NCBI GenBank assembly: GCA_015233235.1
Contig: JADFYD010000002.1
Coordinates: 1-40,742 of the forward strand
Direction of reading: 5' to 3'
Length of the DNA stretch: 40,742 bases
Source of the DNA: Candidatus Omnitrophota bacterium
GTDB taxonomy: Bacteria > Omnitrophota > Gorgyraeia > Tantalellales > Tantalellaceae
Position numbers and translations under genes: made by a program. Shown one piece after another: positions 32,829 to 40,742 of the stretch (positions are counted from its first letter, which is position 1; every line of letters starts with the position of its first letter). Below the pieces are notes generated by a model. It had not been told where the DNA came from. It searched no databases and saw only the letters and a list, made by a program, of their open reading frames with translations.

Positions 32829-35231
32829 TCACGGCGCCGGGTCTTCCGCAAGGTCATTGACAATATCTTTACGCGGGACGGGCGTCATGCTCTTTATTTT
32901 AGCGGTGTTATTTTCTTTGGGTTTGAGCTCATCGACGCTGTTAATTAAGATCTCTCTCGCCTTGGAACCGTTGTATGGGCCGATGACATTTTCCGCTTCC
33001 ATAATATCTATCATGCGGGCCGCTCGTGTATACCCAACCCTGAGCCTTCTTTGGATCATCGACGCGGAGGCCTGCTTGGTTTGCAATACTATTTTGACGG
33101 CTTCTTCGTAAAGATCATCTTTTTCCTGCTCAACTCCAAGCGTTTTCTGCTCCTGTCTATCTACGGCTTCCTGCATATATTGGGCCTCTCCCTGCGCCTT
33201 AATGTAATTTACAAGCGAGCGGATCTCCGAATCTTCGACTAGAGCGCATTGGCCCCTGACAAGGTCGCTGCGACCCGGTTGCATAATAAGCATGTCGCCG
33301 CGCCCGAGGAGCTTTTCCGCTCCGTTAGCGTCAAGCACTGTCCGGGAGTCCACTTTTGAGGCGACTTTAAAGGATATACGCGCAGGGAAATTCGCTTTTA
33401 TGACGCCGGTGATCACATCCACGGACGGCCGTTGTGTCGCGAGAATCATGTGTATCCCGGCAGCGCGTGAAAGCTGCGCCAGCCGCATTATGGAACCTTC
33501 TATATCCTGCTGAGAGACAGCCATTAAATCCGCGAGCTCATCGATAATAAGAACAATGTATGGCATGTTCTCCCAATCGTCTTTTTTACGCTGTTTGTAC
33601 GTGGTGATGTTCCTGACTCCTTTCGCGGCAAAAACGTCATAACGCCGTTCCATTTCTCCTATCAGCCACGCCAGGCTCGCCGCTACCTTCTTTGGACTGG
33701 TGACTATGGGTGATACCAGATGAGGTATCCCCTCAAACATCATGAGTTCGACGCGTTTAGGGTCTACCATGAGGAGCTTCAGGTCCGACGGGGTTTGGTT
33801 CAAAAGAAGACTTGAAATAATGCAGTTTATGCACACGGTCTTGCCGGAACCGGTTGTGCCTGCCATTAAAAGATGCGGCATCCCCGCGAGATCCAGTACT
33901 ACCGGATTGCCTGATATGTCTTTACCCAGGGCCAGCTTTAGCTGAGATTTTTCTTCGTTATAGACCGATGACTGCATTATGTCCTTGAGCCGGACAAGTT
34001 CACTTTTATCATTTGGGATCTCTATCCCGATAGTTCCTTTTCCGGGAAGAGGAGCAACTATCCTTATGTTCGACGATTTCATCGCCAGCGAGATGTTGTC
34101 GCTCAATGAGGTGATCTTGTTTACCCTTGTTCCGACCAACGGTTCAAGCTCGAACATGGTGATCACCGGTCCAATGCTGATTTTAACTACTTTGGCGCTG
34201 ACGTCGAATTCGAGAAGCGTCCTTTCAAGAAGCGCGGCTTTATCCTTTACGACATCTTCTCGTTCTTTCGCTTCCCCTCCGGGAGCGCTTTTAAGAAGTT
34301 CCAGCGTCGGCATAGTGTAACCCGGAGCTGCGGCATTTTGTACCACAGGAGCCATGGGTGACTGAGGCTTATTTGAAAGCACCGCCGGTTTTGTGACAAC
34401 GGGACGCTGGAGCCTCTTGAACACCTCGCGGTTCTGCGGTTGCTCGATCTCCTGTTTCTTTTGTTCCGCATTCCCGACTATCTCGGGCCCGGTTACGGGT
34501 AATGTCCTGCTTGGCGAACCCTGCCGAACGGCACCTTGCGTCAGCGTCTTTGACCTTTCGAGATGTTTACGCATTGTATCAAGTTTACGGTCGACGTCGG
34601 ATCTGGCTGACGTCGAGGTGACTGTGCCTTTTTGATACTTTTCGGCGAATGTTCTGATATATGCCAGGATCTTTGGGAGATACGTGCGTACTAGTTCCGC
34701 GATCTTAGCGGAAAGCTTCCCAATGTTTATAATTATGGGCCAAACGAGAAAATCGGTCGCTATGAGAAGTGATAAAAGTATGGTCACCGATATAAATATC
34801 AGTGCTCCCATTGTACCCAAATACTTCATAAGGAAAGCTGACGAAATATTCCCTATGAACCCGCCTTCCTGAAAAGCGGCGCTATTAGTGTCGCTGTTGA
34901 AAAGCCCGAATATCGAGCTTACAGCCGCCATGAGAAAGATCGTACCGAAAAATTTAAAATAGATCTTCTTGTGAGGATACTGCGCGAGAATTGTAAGGCT
35001 CCAGACGATAATGAGAAGCGGAAGCACGAAGCTTGCCCACCCTACCGTGAAGAACAGTATGCCTCCGATATGTGAACCTAAAATGCCCGTAAGGTTTTGA
35101 TATTCCGGGTTCGCCTGGCTGGTATAGAAAGAGAGGTCTTCCTGGTTGAACGTGATAAGACTGAGGAATAAAAAAACCCCGAGCGCGAAAAGCAGTATGG
35201 CGATGATCTCATTCTTTCTTGTGGATTCCAT
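32829..35231 (-). CDS. ftsK: DNA translocase FtsK/SpoIIIE
   Basis: This translocase of about 800 residues moves chromosome ends through the division septum. Four N-terminal membrane helices (from EIIAILLFALGVFLFLSLITF) are followed by a proline/glutamine-rich linker. The motor follows, with Walker A GTTGSGKTVCIN near residue 458, KLLMVDPKRVELMMFEGIPHLVSPIVTSPKKV, and Walker B YIVLIIDELADL. The C-terminal winged gamma domain (AVKIVLQTKQASASMIQRRLRVGYTRAARMIDIMEAENVIGP) reads polarity sequences. I start at ATG 35231, just after the uppP stop, because MESTRKNEIIAILL fits the family. The longer frame (35273) would overlap uppP. No clear Shine-Dalgarno is present, so translation may be coupled to uppP. 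Confidence 0.96.
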   Translation of the reverse strand: MESTRKNEIIAILLFALGVFLFLSLITFNQEDLSFYTSQANPEYQNLTGILGSHIGGILFFTVGWASFVLPLLIIVWSLTILAQYPHKKIYFKFFGTIFLMAAVSSIFGLFNSDTNSAAFQEGGFIGNISSAFLMKYLGTMGALIFISVTILLSLLIATDFLVWPIIINIGKLSAKIAELVRTYLPKILAYIRTFAEKYQKGTVTSTSARSDVDRKLDTMRKHLERSKTLTQGAVRQGSPSRTLPVTGPEIVGNAEQKKQEIEQPQNREVFKRLQRPVVTKPAVLSNKPQSPMAPVVQNAAAPGYTMPTLELLKSAPGGEAKEREDVVKDKAALLERTLLEFDVSAKVVKISIGPVITMFELEPLVGTRVNKITSLSDNISLAMKSSNIRIVAPLPGKGTIGIEIPNDKSELVRLKDIMQSSVYNEEKSQLKLALGKDISGNPVVLDLAGMPHLLMAGTTGSGKTVCINCIISSLLLNQTPSDLKLLMVDPKRVELMMFEGIPHLVSPIVTSPKKVAASLAWLIGEMERRYDVFAAKGVRNITTYKQRKKDDWENMPYIVLIIDELADLMAVSQQDIEGSIMRLAQLSRAAGIHMILATQRPSVDVITGVIKANFPARISFKVASKVDSRTVLDANGAEKLLGRGDMLIMQPGRSDLVRGQCALVEDSEIRSLVNYIKAQGEAQYMQEAVDRQEQKTLGVEQEKDDLYEEAVKIVLQTKQASASMIQRRLRVGYTRAARMIDIMEAENVIGPYNGSKAREILINSVDELKPKENNTAKIKSMTPVPRKDIVNDLAEDPAP

Positions 35232-35242
35232 AATAGGGTATT

Positions 35243-36007
35243 TTACAGTAAAATTATCGCCAGCGCCAAACAAAAACAGTATATTCCGAAAAGCACAAGT
35301 CTTTTGCTGTTTAATACTTTGATCAATATCGCGATCCCCGCCAGCCCTACCAGAAAAGAGGCTGCAACGCCGGCTGAATAGTTTAACAAATTCCCTTTTA
35401 ACGCCGTGAAATTCTCAATGTGCAACATCTCGAAAAGCGCCGCTCCAAATATGATCGGGATAGACAGGATGAATGAAAATTTGTAAACGTCTTCTTCCTT
35501 AAGTCCCGCGAATATTCCGGCGGAAACGGTCATTCCGCTTCTGGAAATTCCAGGAAAAAGCGCAAGCGCCTGAGCGACCCCGACAAAGACGGCTTTCCAA
35601 ACGCTCATTGCCCTTGGCGCCGCGGCGCGTGTTTTTTGCGCGAAGTGCGCAGCGATGAGAACTGCTCCGGTAATCAGGTACATCCAACCCAGCTTTTTAA
35701 AGTCCAGAAAAACGTTCTCTATCGAATGTTTGAACAATACCCCGGCGGCTACCCCGGGAATAGTCGCGACTACAATACAGACCATCCAGAGGAAGTTCTT
35801 TTTTGCGAAAATTTGTATGATATCTTTTCTGAAGTAGACGAGTACAGCTAAAAGCGTTCCAAGGTGCAGGCAAACGTCAAAAAATAGTTCGCTTTCTTTG
35901 ATGCCGAACAGGTGCTGCAGGATGGCCAGATGCCCTGAACTCGAGACCGGCAGGAATTCGGTCAGACCCTGCACGACGCCGGAAAGGATCGCGTAAAATA
36001 ATGTCAT
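35243..36007 (-). CDS. uppP: undecaprenyl-diphosphatase (BacA/UppP)
   Basis: This 254-residue polytopic inner-membrane phosphatase recycles the undecaprenyl lipid carrier for peptidoglycan and surface glycans. Both family motifs are present: GLTEFLPVSSSGHLAILQHLFG near the N-terminus and ALALFPGISRSGMTVSAGIFAGL in the second half. About eight hydrophobic helices fit the known topology. The ATG lies nine bases after the dut stop, and ftsK starts 11 bases after its stop. It belongs to the long minus-strand operon. Confidence 0.96.
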   Translation of the reverse strand: MTLFYAILSGVVQGLTEFLPVSSSGHLAILQHLFGIKESELFFDVCLHLGTLLAVLVYFRKDIIQIFAKKNFLWMVCIVVATIPGVAAGVLFKHSIENVFLDFKKLGWMYLITGAVLIAAHFAQKTRAAAPRAMSVWKAVFVGVAQALALFPGISRSGMTVSAGIFAGLKEEDVYKFSFILSIPIIFGAALFEMLHIENFTALKGNLLNYSAGVAASFLVGLAGIAILIKVLNSKRLVLFGIYCFCLALAIILL

Positions 36008-36016
36008 GATAACCCG

Positions 36017-36469
36017 CTATTTTATGCCGGAATGTCCGAATCCGCCGCTCGAACGCTTAGTGTCGTCGAGTGAGGAGACTTCCTCAAAATCGGCTTTGAC
36101 CACTTCCTGTATGACCATTTGCGCTAACCGGAATCCGCGTTTTATTAAAAACGCTTCTTTACCCAGGTTTGTCACTATCAGGCTGATAAGACCTCTGTAA
36201 TCGCTGTCGATAGTGCCGGGAGTGTTGACCATAGTAATGCCGTGTTTAAGAGCGAGTCCGCTTCTCGGGCGGATCTGGGCCTCATAACCTTCGGGGATGG
36301 CCATGTATATGCCGCAAGACACGAGTTTAATGTCGCCGGGGGATAAAACTACGTCATCGTCGACGTCGGCATATAGATCGATGCCGCTTGAACCCGGAGT
36401 AGCGTATCCGGGAAGCGGCAGATCGAGAGCGGTTTCCTTACGCAATATTTGTATTTTTATTTTCTTCAA
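36017..36469 (-). CDS. dut: dUTP diphosphatase
   Basis: This 150-residue trimeric dUTPase hydrolyses dUTP to dUMP and keeps uracil out of DNA. All five motifs are visible: PGSSGIDLYADVDD, RPRSGLALKHGITM, NTPGTIDSDYRGLISLIVTN, GFRLAQMVI and the C-terminal arm RSSGGFGHSG. The start is TTG 36469, with AAAGG seven bases upstream, and lies 32 bases inside the 3' end of pnp in a different frame. This gives translational coupling to pnp. Confidence 0.96.
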   Translation of the reverse strand: MKKIKIQILRKETALDLPLPGYATPGSSGIDLYADVDDDVVLSPGDIKLVSCGIYMAIPEGYEAQIRPRSGLALKHGITMVNTPGTIDSDYRGLISLIVTNLGKEAFLIKRGFRLAQMVIQEVVKADFEEVSSLDDTKRSSGGFGHSGIK

Positions 36470-38542
36470 CAGCGCCTTTCAGCCTCTTTATGCTGAGATT
36501 GGTCCTGTTCTGTTTGTCGATCTCGTAAAGTATCACTTTTACTTTGTCGCCTTCCTTGAAAACTTCATTGGCATCTTTCACGTATTTGTCGGCGATCTCG
36601 GAAACATGTATAAGACCTTCTTTACCGGGCAGGAATTCGCAGAAGGCGCCGAAATTCATGACTTTCGTAATCGTGCCATCGTATATCATGCCGACTTCCG
36701 GCTTAGCCAGTATACCTCTTATGATGGCCACGGCTTTGTCTAGGGATTCTTTGTTGGCTGAGGAGATCTGACACAGACCGTTGTCGTCGATGTTAATTTC
36801 CGCGCCTGAATCGGCTGTTATCTTGCGTATCACTTTTCCGCCGGAACCGATAACATCCCTGATCTTGTCCGACTCGAGCTGTATGCTGACAATGCGCGGC
36901 GCGAATTTCGATATGTCGCCGAGCGGTTTTCCTATAGTACCTTCCATGTGGTCGAGTATCTTAAGCCGGGCTTTTTTCGCTTTCAGAAAACAGTCGCCGA
37001 GTATGTTAAAAGAGATGCCTTTTATTTTAAGGTCCATCTGTAGGGCCGTTAATCCGGCGCGGGTACCCGCGGCTTTAAAATCCATATCGCCGCAATGATC
37101 TTCCATTCCTGCGATATCGGTGAATATCACATGATTCGCTCCCTCTTTCAGTAGCCCCATCGCTATCCCGCTTACAGCTGATTTTATCGGAACTCCGCCG
37201 GCCATCAAAGACAGAGATCCCGCGCATACGGTCGCCATGGAACTTGACCCGTTCGATTCAAGTATCTCTGAAACGAGGCGTATAGTGTACGGGAATTCAT
37301 TTTCTGAGGGTAATACGGCTTCCAGCGCCTTGGCGGCGAGCGCCCCGTGGCCTATCTCACGTCGCCCCGGGCCTCTAAGCATACGCACCTCACCGACGCT
37401 GAATGGCGGGAAATTATAATGCAGCATAAAGCGTCTTTTGCTTTCACCCTCAAGCGCGTCTATTACCTGTTCGTCATCGCTTGTTCCGAGCGTGACAACC
37501 GAAAGAGCCTGTGTCTGTCCCCGTGTAAAAAGCGCCGAGCCGTGTGTACATGGCAATAAATTGATCTCAGAAGACAAATTCCTAATATCGTCGAACCCGC
37601 GTCCGTCGACGCGCTTTTTCTCGGTTACAACGAATTCACGGAAAACTTTCTTTTTTACTTCTTCGAATGCCATCATGATCTCTTTCTCGGAATCATCTTC
37701 GCTCAAAAATGCCTCAATTACTTTTTTCTTGAGCTCGCAGGAATTCTTGCGGTTCTTCTCTTTGTCGACGATCTGTAAACCCGTGCGTATCTCTCCGCCG
37801 AATTTGTCTTTTATCTTTTTCGCGAGAGCTTCCTTGGCGACAGGTCTTACGGCGTCTTCCCGTTTAATTTTACCGGCTTTTTTAACCAGTTCCTTTTGAC
37901 ATGCGACAATGGGTTTAATAGCCTCAAAACCAAAACGTATGGCTTCCATCATTTGGTCTTCGCTAAGCTCGTTCGCGCCGGCTTCAAGCATGACAATGTC
38001 GGTCTCGTTAGCTACGACCGTCATATCCAGCAGGCTTGTTTTCATTTCAAGAAACGTGGGATTTATAACTAAGTTTCCGTCAATAAGACCGACTCTTACG
38101 GCGCCGATAGGGCCGTTGAACGGAATGTCCGATATCATGAGAGCGGCCGAAGCGCCTATGATGGCGGGTATGTCGGAGTCGTTGTTGCCGTCCGCCGAGA
38201 GAACTGAAACTATCACCTGAACTTCGTTGGAAAGTCCCGCCGGGAACAGCGGTCTTATCGGCCGGTCGATCATACGCGACGTGAGTACGGCTTTTTCCGA
38301 AGGTTTGCCTTCGCGTTTAAAAAAACCGCCCGGGATCTTTCCTGCAGCAAAAGTTTTTTCCTGATATTCGACCGTGAGAGGAACAAAGTCTATGTCTTCA
38401 CGCACTTTGTCATCGCATGACGCCGCCGCGAGGACCAGCGTTCCTCCATATTGTACTGTACGGATCCACCGGCTTGTTTAGCCAGTTTTCCGGTCTCTAT
38501 GATAATCTCTTCCCTGCCGCATTTTACGGATACTCGTTCCAT
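36438..38542 (-). CDS. pnp: polyribonucleotide nucleotidyltransferase with an apparent 1-base frameshift
   Basis: PNPase degrades RNA 3' to 5' by phosphorolysis. The main frame (36438-38405) covers both RNase PH domains (DFVPLTVEYQEKTFAAGKIPGGFFKREGKPSEKAVLTSRMIDRP; RMLRGPGRREIGHGALAAKALEAVLPSE). KH (IRDVIGSGGKVIRKITADSGAEINI) and S1 (GTITKVMNFGAFCEFLPGKEGLIHVSEI) domains follow. The true start is ATG 38542 with AAGG upstream, reading MERVSVKCGREEIIIETGKLAKQAGGSV. At about 38458 the frame breaks: the next bases read VQYGGTLVLAAASCDDKV only in the frame of the main ORF, so one base is missing. Restoring it gives 701 residues, the normal PNPase length. It is either a sequencing/assembly error or a real mutation. 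Confidence 0.93.
38456..38461 (-). other. site of the single-base deletion in pnp
   Basis: Minus-strand GGATCCGTA|CAGTACAATATGG. PNPases have one residue between the GxV and (V/I)(Q/R)YG blocks, so a NCA codon is expected and one base is lacking. The span 36438-38542 is 2,105 bases, one short of a multiple of three. The context is not a known slippery sequence. Confidence 0.75.
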
Positions 38543-38589
38543 TTAAATACCTTGCCTTTTGATGTGTTGTAACGCTGTTTTTATAAAGG

Positions 38590-38607
38590 AATACGCCGTC
38601 GCGTATT
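38590..38607 (-). other. short hairpin between rpsO and pnp
   Basis: AATACGC-CGTC-GCGTATT forms a 7-bp stem right at the rpsO stop codon, with no strong U-tract after it. Its position matches the processed intergenic hairpin known between rpsO and pnp in other bacteria; an attenuation or RNase cleavage role is inference. Confidence 0.4.
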
Positions 38608-38876
38608 TACTTTCTCAATCCCAACTTAGTAATGAGTTCGTGGTACTTTTCGTTGTTGGTGGCCTTTACGTAACTGAGGAGCGTTCGCCTCTTGTTCACC
38701 AACATTAAAAGTCCGACCCTGGAATGGTAGTCTTTTTTGTGCTTTTTGAAATGTTCAGAAAGGTTTTCAATGCGGGTCGTGAGCAGCGCTATTTGTACCT
38801 CCGGCGATCCCGTATCTGAGGCATGTTTTTTAAAACCGGATATGACTTCAAGTTTCTTCTCTTTTGCGATTGGCAC
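38607..38876 (-). CDS. rpsO: 30S ribosomal protein S15
   Basis: S15 binds 16S rRNA in the platform of the small subunit. From GTG 38876 the protein is 89 residues, exactly the usual length. It reads [70 protein letters not shown], with the hallmark DTGSPEVQ and HSRxGLLxLVxxRRxLL. AGGAGG lies seven bases upstream of the GTG. The ORF-track start at 38915 would place this ribosome binding site inside the gene and add 13 non-homologous residues. rpsO is followed by pnp, the standard arrangement. Confidence 0.97.
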   Translation of the reverse strand: MPIAKEKKLEVISGFKKHASDTGSPEVQIALLTTRIENLSEHFKKHKKDYHSRVGLLMLVNKRRTLLSYVKATNNEKYHELITKLGLRK

Positions 38877-38897
38877 CGTGTTACCTCCTGATTTAGT

Positions 38898-38928
38898 TAA
38901 AAGTTCAAAGTTCATAGTTCAAAGTTCG
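38898..38928. repeat. short direct repeats in the rpsO leader (AGTTCAAAGTTC)
   Basis: AAGTTCAAAGTTCATAGTTCAAAGTTCG contains AGTTCAAAGTTC twice, between the rpsO promoter and its ribosome binding site, so it lies in the predicted mRNA leader. Confidence 0.5.
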
Positions 38929-38940
38929 TAAACGTAATGT

Positions 38941-38969
38941 ATCATAACACAGAAACGTTGCTTTGTAAA
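38941..38969 (-). promoter_or_regulatory. rpsO-pnp operon promoter
   Basis: TTTACA, a 17-base spacer and TATGAT (each 5 of 6 consensus) on the minus strand lie about 65 bases before the rpsO GTG. The -35 box touches the downstream arm of the rpsA terminator. Confidence 0.65.
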
Positions 38970-39007
38970 TCAAAAGGACAGGCGCTGGAAAAGCCTGTCC
39001 TTTTGAT
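38969..39007 (-). terminator. rho-independent terminator of rpsA
   Basis: Perfect 15-bp arms, ATCAAAAGGACAGGC and GCCTGTCCTTTTGAT, around a 9-base loop, 17 bases after the rpsA stop. The minus-strand transcript ends in CCUUUUGAUUU, a moderate U-tract. Because the arm is A/U at its base, it may also work on the opposite strand. Confidence 0.8.
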
Positions 39008-39024
39008 TATGGCGGATTTAAGTA

Positions 39025-40662
39025 CTAATTTGCGCCTTCCGTCGGCAGCAGAGGAGCGTTTGTCGGAATTTCTTTATCCGTGCCGACATTTTTCAGGCTC
39101 AGCGCGATCTTTTTCTGTATGCCGTCGATGTGAATAACTTTGACTTTGACGGCGTCGCCGACCTTGAAGGTATCTTCGAGTTTTTTGCCCGGATCGATGT
39201 CGATTTCCGACACATGCAAAAGTCCCTCAAGATCTTTTTCAAGTTCAACGAATACGCCGAAATTGGTGATATTCGTAACCTTTCCGTCAGAGATCGTCCC
39301 GGAGGCGTACTTTTTTGAAATATCGTCCCAAGGATTAGTTAAAAGCTGTTTCATCCCGAGCGCGAGCCTTCGGTTCTGCTCGTCAACGTTCAGAATGACC
39401 GCCTCGATGTCATCACCCTTCTTGAGCACCTCTTTAGGATGATTTATTCTTTTCGTCCAGGAAAGATCTGAAACGTGTACCAACCCTTCTATGCCGGGTT
39501 CTATCTCTATGAACGCGCCGTAATCGGTGAGAGTGTTGACCTTGCCAGTTACCTTATCGCTTACATGGTAACGGCCTTCGAGGCCCACCCACGGGTCGGC
39601 CTGAAGTTGTTTCAGCCCGAGCGAAAGTTTCTGATTGTCTTTGTCGAGTTTCAGCACCATTGCCTGTATCTTTTCCCCGATTTTGAATTTCTCGCTTGGG
39701 TGTGTGACCTTTTTCGACCATGAGAATTCCGAAATATGGATAAGCCCTTCGATCCCTTCCTCAAGTTCCAGGAAAATACCGTAAGGCATGATGTTCACGA
39801 CTTTGCCTTCGACAACAGCGCCTTCGGGATATTTATCGCTGATCTTTTCCCACGGGTTGGTCGTTTTCTGTTTGTAGCCAAGCGATACTTTTGTATTTTC
39901 CTTGTCAAAATCCAGTATCACTACTTCGACTTCATCGCCAACGTTCATTATGTCGGTGGGTTTCGCGATCCTGCCCCAGCTCATATCCGTTATATGCAGC
40001 AGCCCGGTAATGCCGCCGCCGATATCCACGAACGCGCCGAAATCGGTTATGTTGCGTACGATACCTTTAACGACATCGCCTTTATTGAGAGTTTCAAGTA
40101 TGTTCTGTTTCTCTTCTTTCCTTTTTTCGTCGACGATCTCTTTACGCGAAAGGACGATGTTCTTTCGCGGTATATTGATTTTTACGATGCGGAAATCGTA
40201 GATCTTTCCTTCAAGATTGTCGCTGCCGCCGGCATCCTGCATCGCCGAAAGACTGGCCGGTAAAAATGCTTCAAGCCCTATATCGACCATAAACCCGCCG
40301 CGTACTTTGCGTGCTACTTTACCGCGTATAGGGTCGCCTTCCTTATAGTTATCGATTATATTCTGCCACCCTTTGAGTTTTCTGGCTTTTTCGTGAGAAA
40401 GGATGACCATACCGGCGTCGTTCTCTTTTGTTTCAAGAAGAACATCTATTTTGTCGCCGATTTTTATGTTATCCGGGTCCATGAATTCCGATCTATGTAC
40501 GACGCCTTCGGACTTATATCCGATATCGACCAAAACGTCTTTGCCGTCGATCTGGACGACAAAACCGGGGAGTATATCACCTTCCTTCACATTGCTGATG
40601 CTCTTTTCATAAAGAGCAGCAAGGTCGAACACTTCGTTTGTTTGTTTGTCTTCTGTTTTCAT
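39025..40662 (-). CDS. rpsA: 30S ribosomal protein S1
   Basis: S1 unfolds and docks mRNA on the small subunit. The 545-residue product contains six S1/OB domains in a row, beginning at about residues 29, 113, 201, 287, 374 and 462. The last four are most alike and carry the GxVxNIxxFGxFVxxxxGxEGLxHxSxxSW pattern (GIVRNITDFGAFVDIGGGITGLLHITDMSW). The first two are divergent, as in proteobacterial S1, where they bind the ribosome. A GTG three bases upstream of the ATG is an alternative start. GGAG lies 10-13 bases upstream. It is transcribed alone from its own promoter and ends at a hairpin terminator. Confidence 0.95.
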   Translation of the reverse strand: MKTEDKQTNEVFDLAALYEKSISNVKEGDILPGFVVQIDGKDVLVDIGYKSEGVVHRSEFMDPDNIKIGDKIDVLLETKENDAGMVILSHEKARKLKGWQNIIDNYKEGDPIRGKVARKVRGGFMVDIGLEAFLPASLSAMQDAGGSDNLEGKIYDFRIVKINIPRKNIVLSRKEIVDEKRKEEKQNILETLNKGDVVKGIVRNITDFGAFVDIGGGITGLLHITDMSWGRIAKPTDIMNVGDEVEVVILDFDKENTKVSLGYKQKTTNPWEKISDKYPEGAVVEGKVVNIMPYGIFLELEEGIEGLIHISEFSWSKKVTHPSEKFKIGEKIQAMVLKLDKDNQKLSLGLKQLQADPWVGLEGRYHVSDKVTGKVNTLTDYGAFIEIEPGIEGLVHVSDLSWTKRINHPKEVLKKGDDIEAVILNVDEQNRRLALGMKQLLTNPWDDISKKYASGTISDGKVTNITNFGVFVELEKDLEGLLHVSEIDIDPGKKLEDTFKVGDAVKVKVIHIDGIQKKIALSLKNVGTDKEIPTNAPLLPTEGAN

Positions 40663-40702
40663 CACGATATATCAGCTCCTTTTGTAGATTATTTGGCCAG
40701 TT

Positions 40703-40731
40703 ATTGTACCTTTAATTAATTGTTAATGCAA
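40703..40731 (-). promoter_or_regulatory. rpsA promoter
   Basis: TTGCAT, 17 bases, TACAAT on the minus strand, about 40 bases upstream of the start codon. The leader would be about 33 bases and contains AAAGGAG. Confidence 0.65.
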
Positions 40732-40742
40732 TAAAAAATTGC

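Noticed and set aside
38877-38915. Longer rpsO start ([13 protein letters not shown])
   Set aside because: AGGAGG lies inside this extension immediately before GTG 38876, which gives the normal 89-residue S15.

Overview
The window is bacterial, about 44% GC by eye, gene dense and free of rRNA and tRNA genes. A TolC/RND efflux set points to a diderm (two-membrane) cell. A roughly 1,870-residue exported protein, Fe-S style GMC oxidoreductases and repeated palindromic intergenic elements fit an uncultivated diderm lineage such as Omnitrophota (OP3). That placement is inference from gene style, not phylogeny.

Layout. 1-187: tail of an unknown gene. 280-7274 (+): a CNNM/CorC-type membrane protein and a giant exported protein with a degenerate glycogen-synthase-like GT-B core. 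7377-13519 (+): TolC, membrane-fusion protein and RND pump, with a palindromic repeat element between the first two. 13568-14987: an intact-looking IS3-family element with an A9 frameshift site, followed by the 5'-truncated remnant of a surface-protein gene and a three-unit array of palindromes. 15879-19801: a CBS protein and uvrA (-), with a divergent XRE-cupin regulator (+).

20021-29373 is the most unusual part. A seven-gene minus-strand operon runs HTH_17 regulator, acyl-reductase-like SDR, cysteine-motif GMC oxidoreductase, 7TM-GAF histidine kinase, two receiver-only response regulators, and GAF-HD-GYP phosphodiesterase. Across a 315-bp control region lie a divergent MerR-type regulator with a CW-type cysteine tail and a second, paralogous GMC oxidoreductase. 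The enzymes suggest long-chain alcohol/aldehyde/acyl redox chemistry tied to a two-component and cyclic-di-GMP circuit. I propose this as the candidate undescribed system.

29335-40742 (-) is a housekeeping block: rpsA; rpsO-pnp-dut-uppP-ftsK-rodZ-like-rimO-pgsA-pgpA. The genes overlap or nearly abut, so this is probably one long transcript carrying translation/RNA decay, nucleotide hygiene, lipid carrier recycling, chromosome segregation, cell shape and phospholipid synthesis. pnp carries an apparent single-base deletion near its 5' end. Several starts differ from the longest ORF: rpsO GTG 38876, dut TTG 36469, uvrA ATG 19123 (apparently leaderless), rimO 31862, ftsK 35231. All functions are read from sequence motifs by eye; no database search was run.
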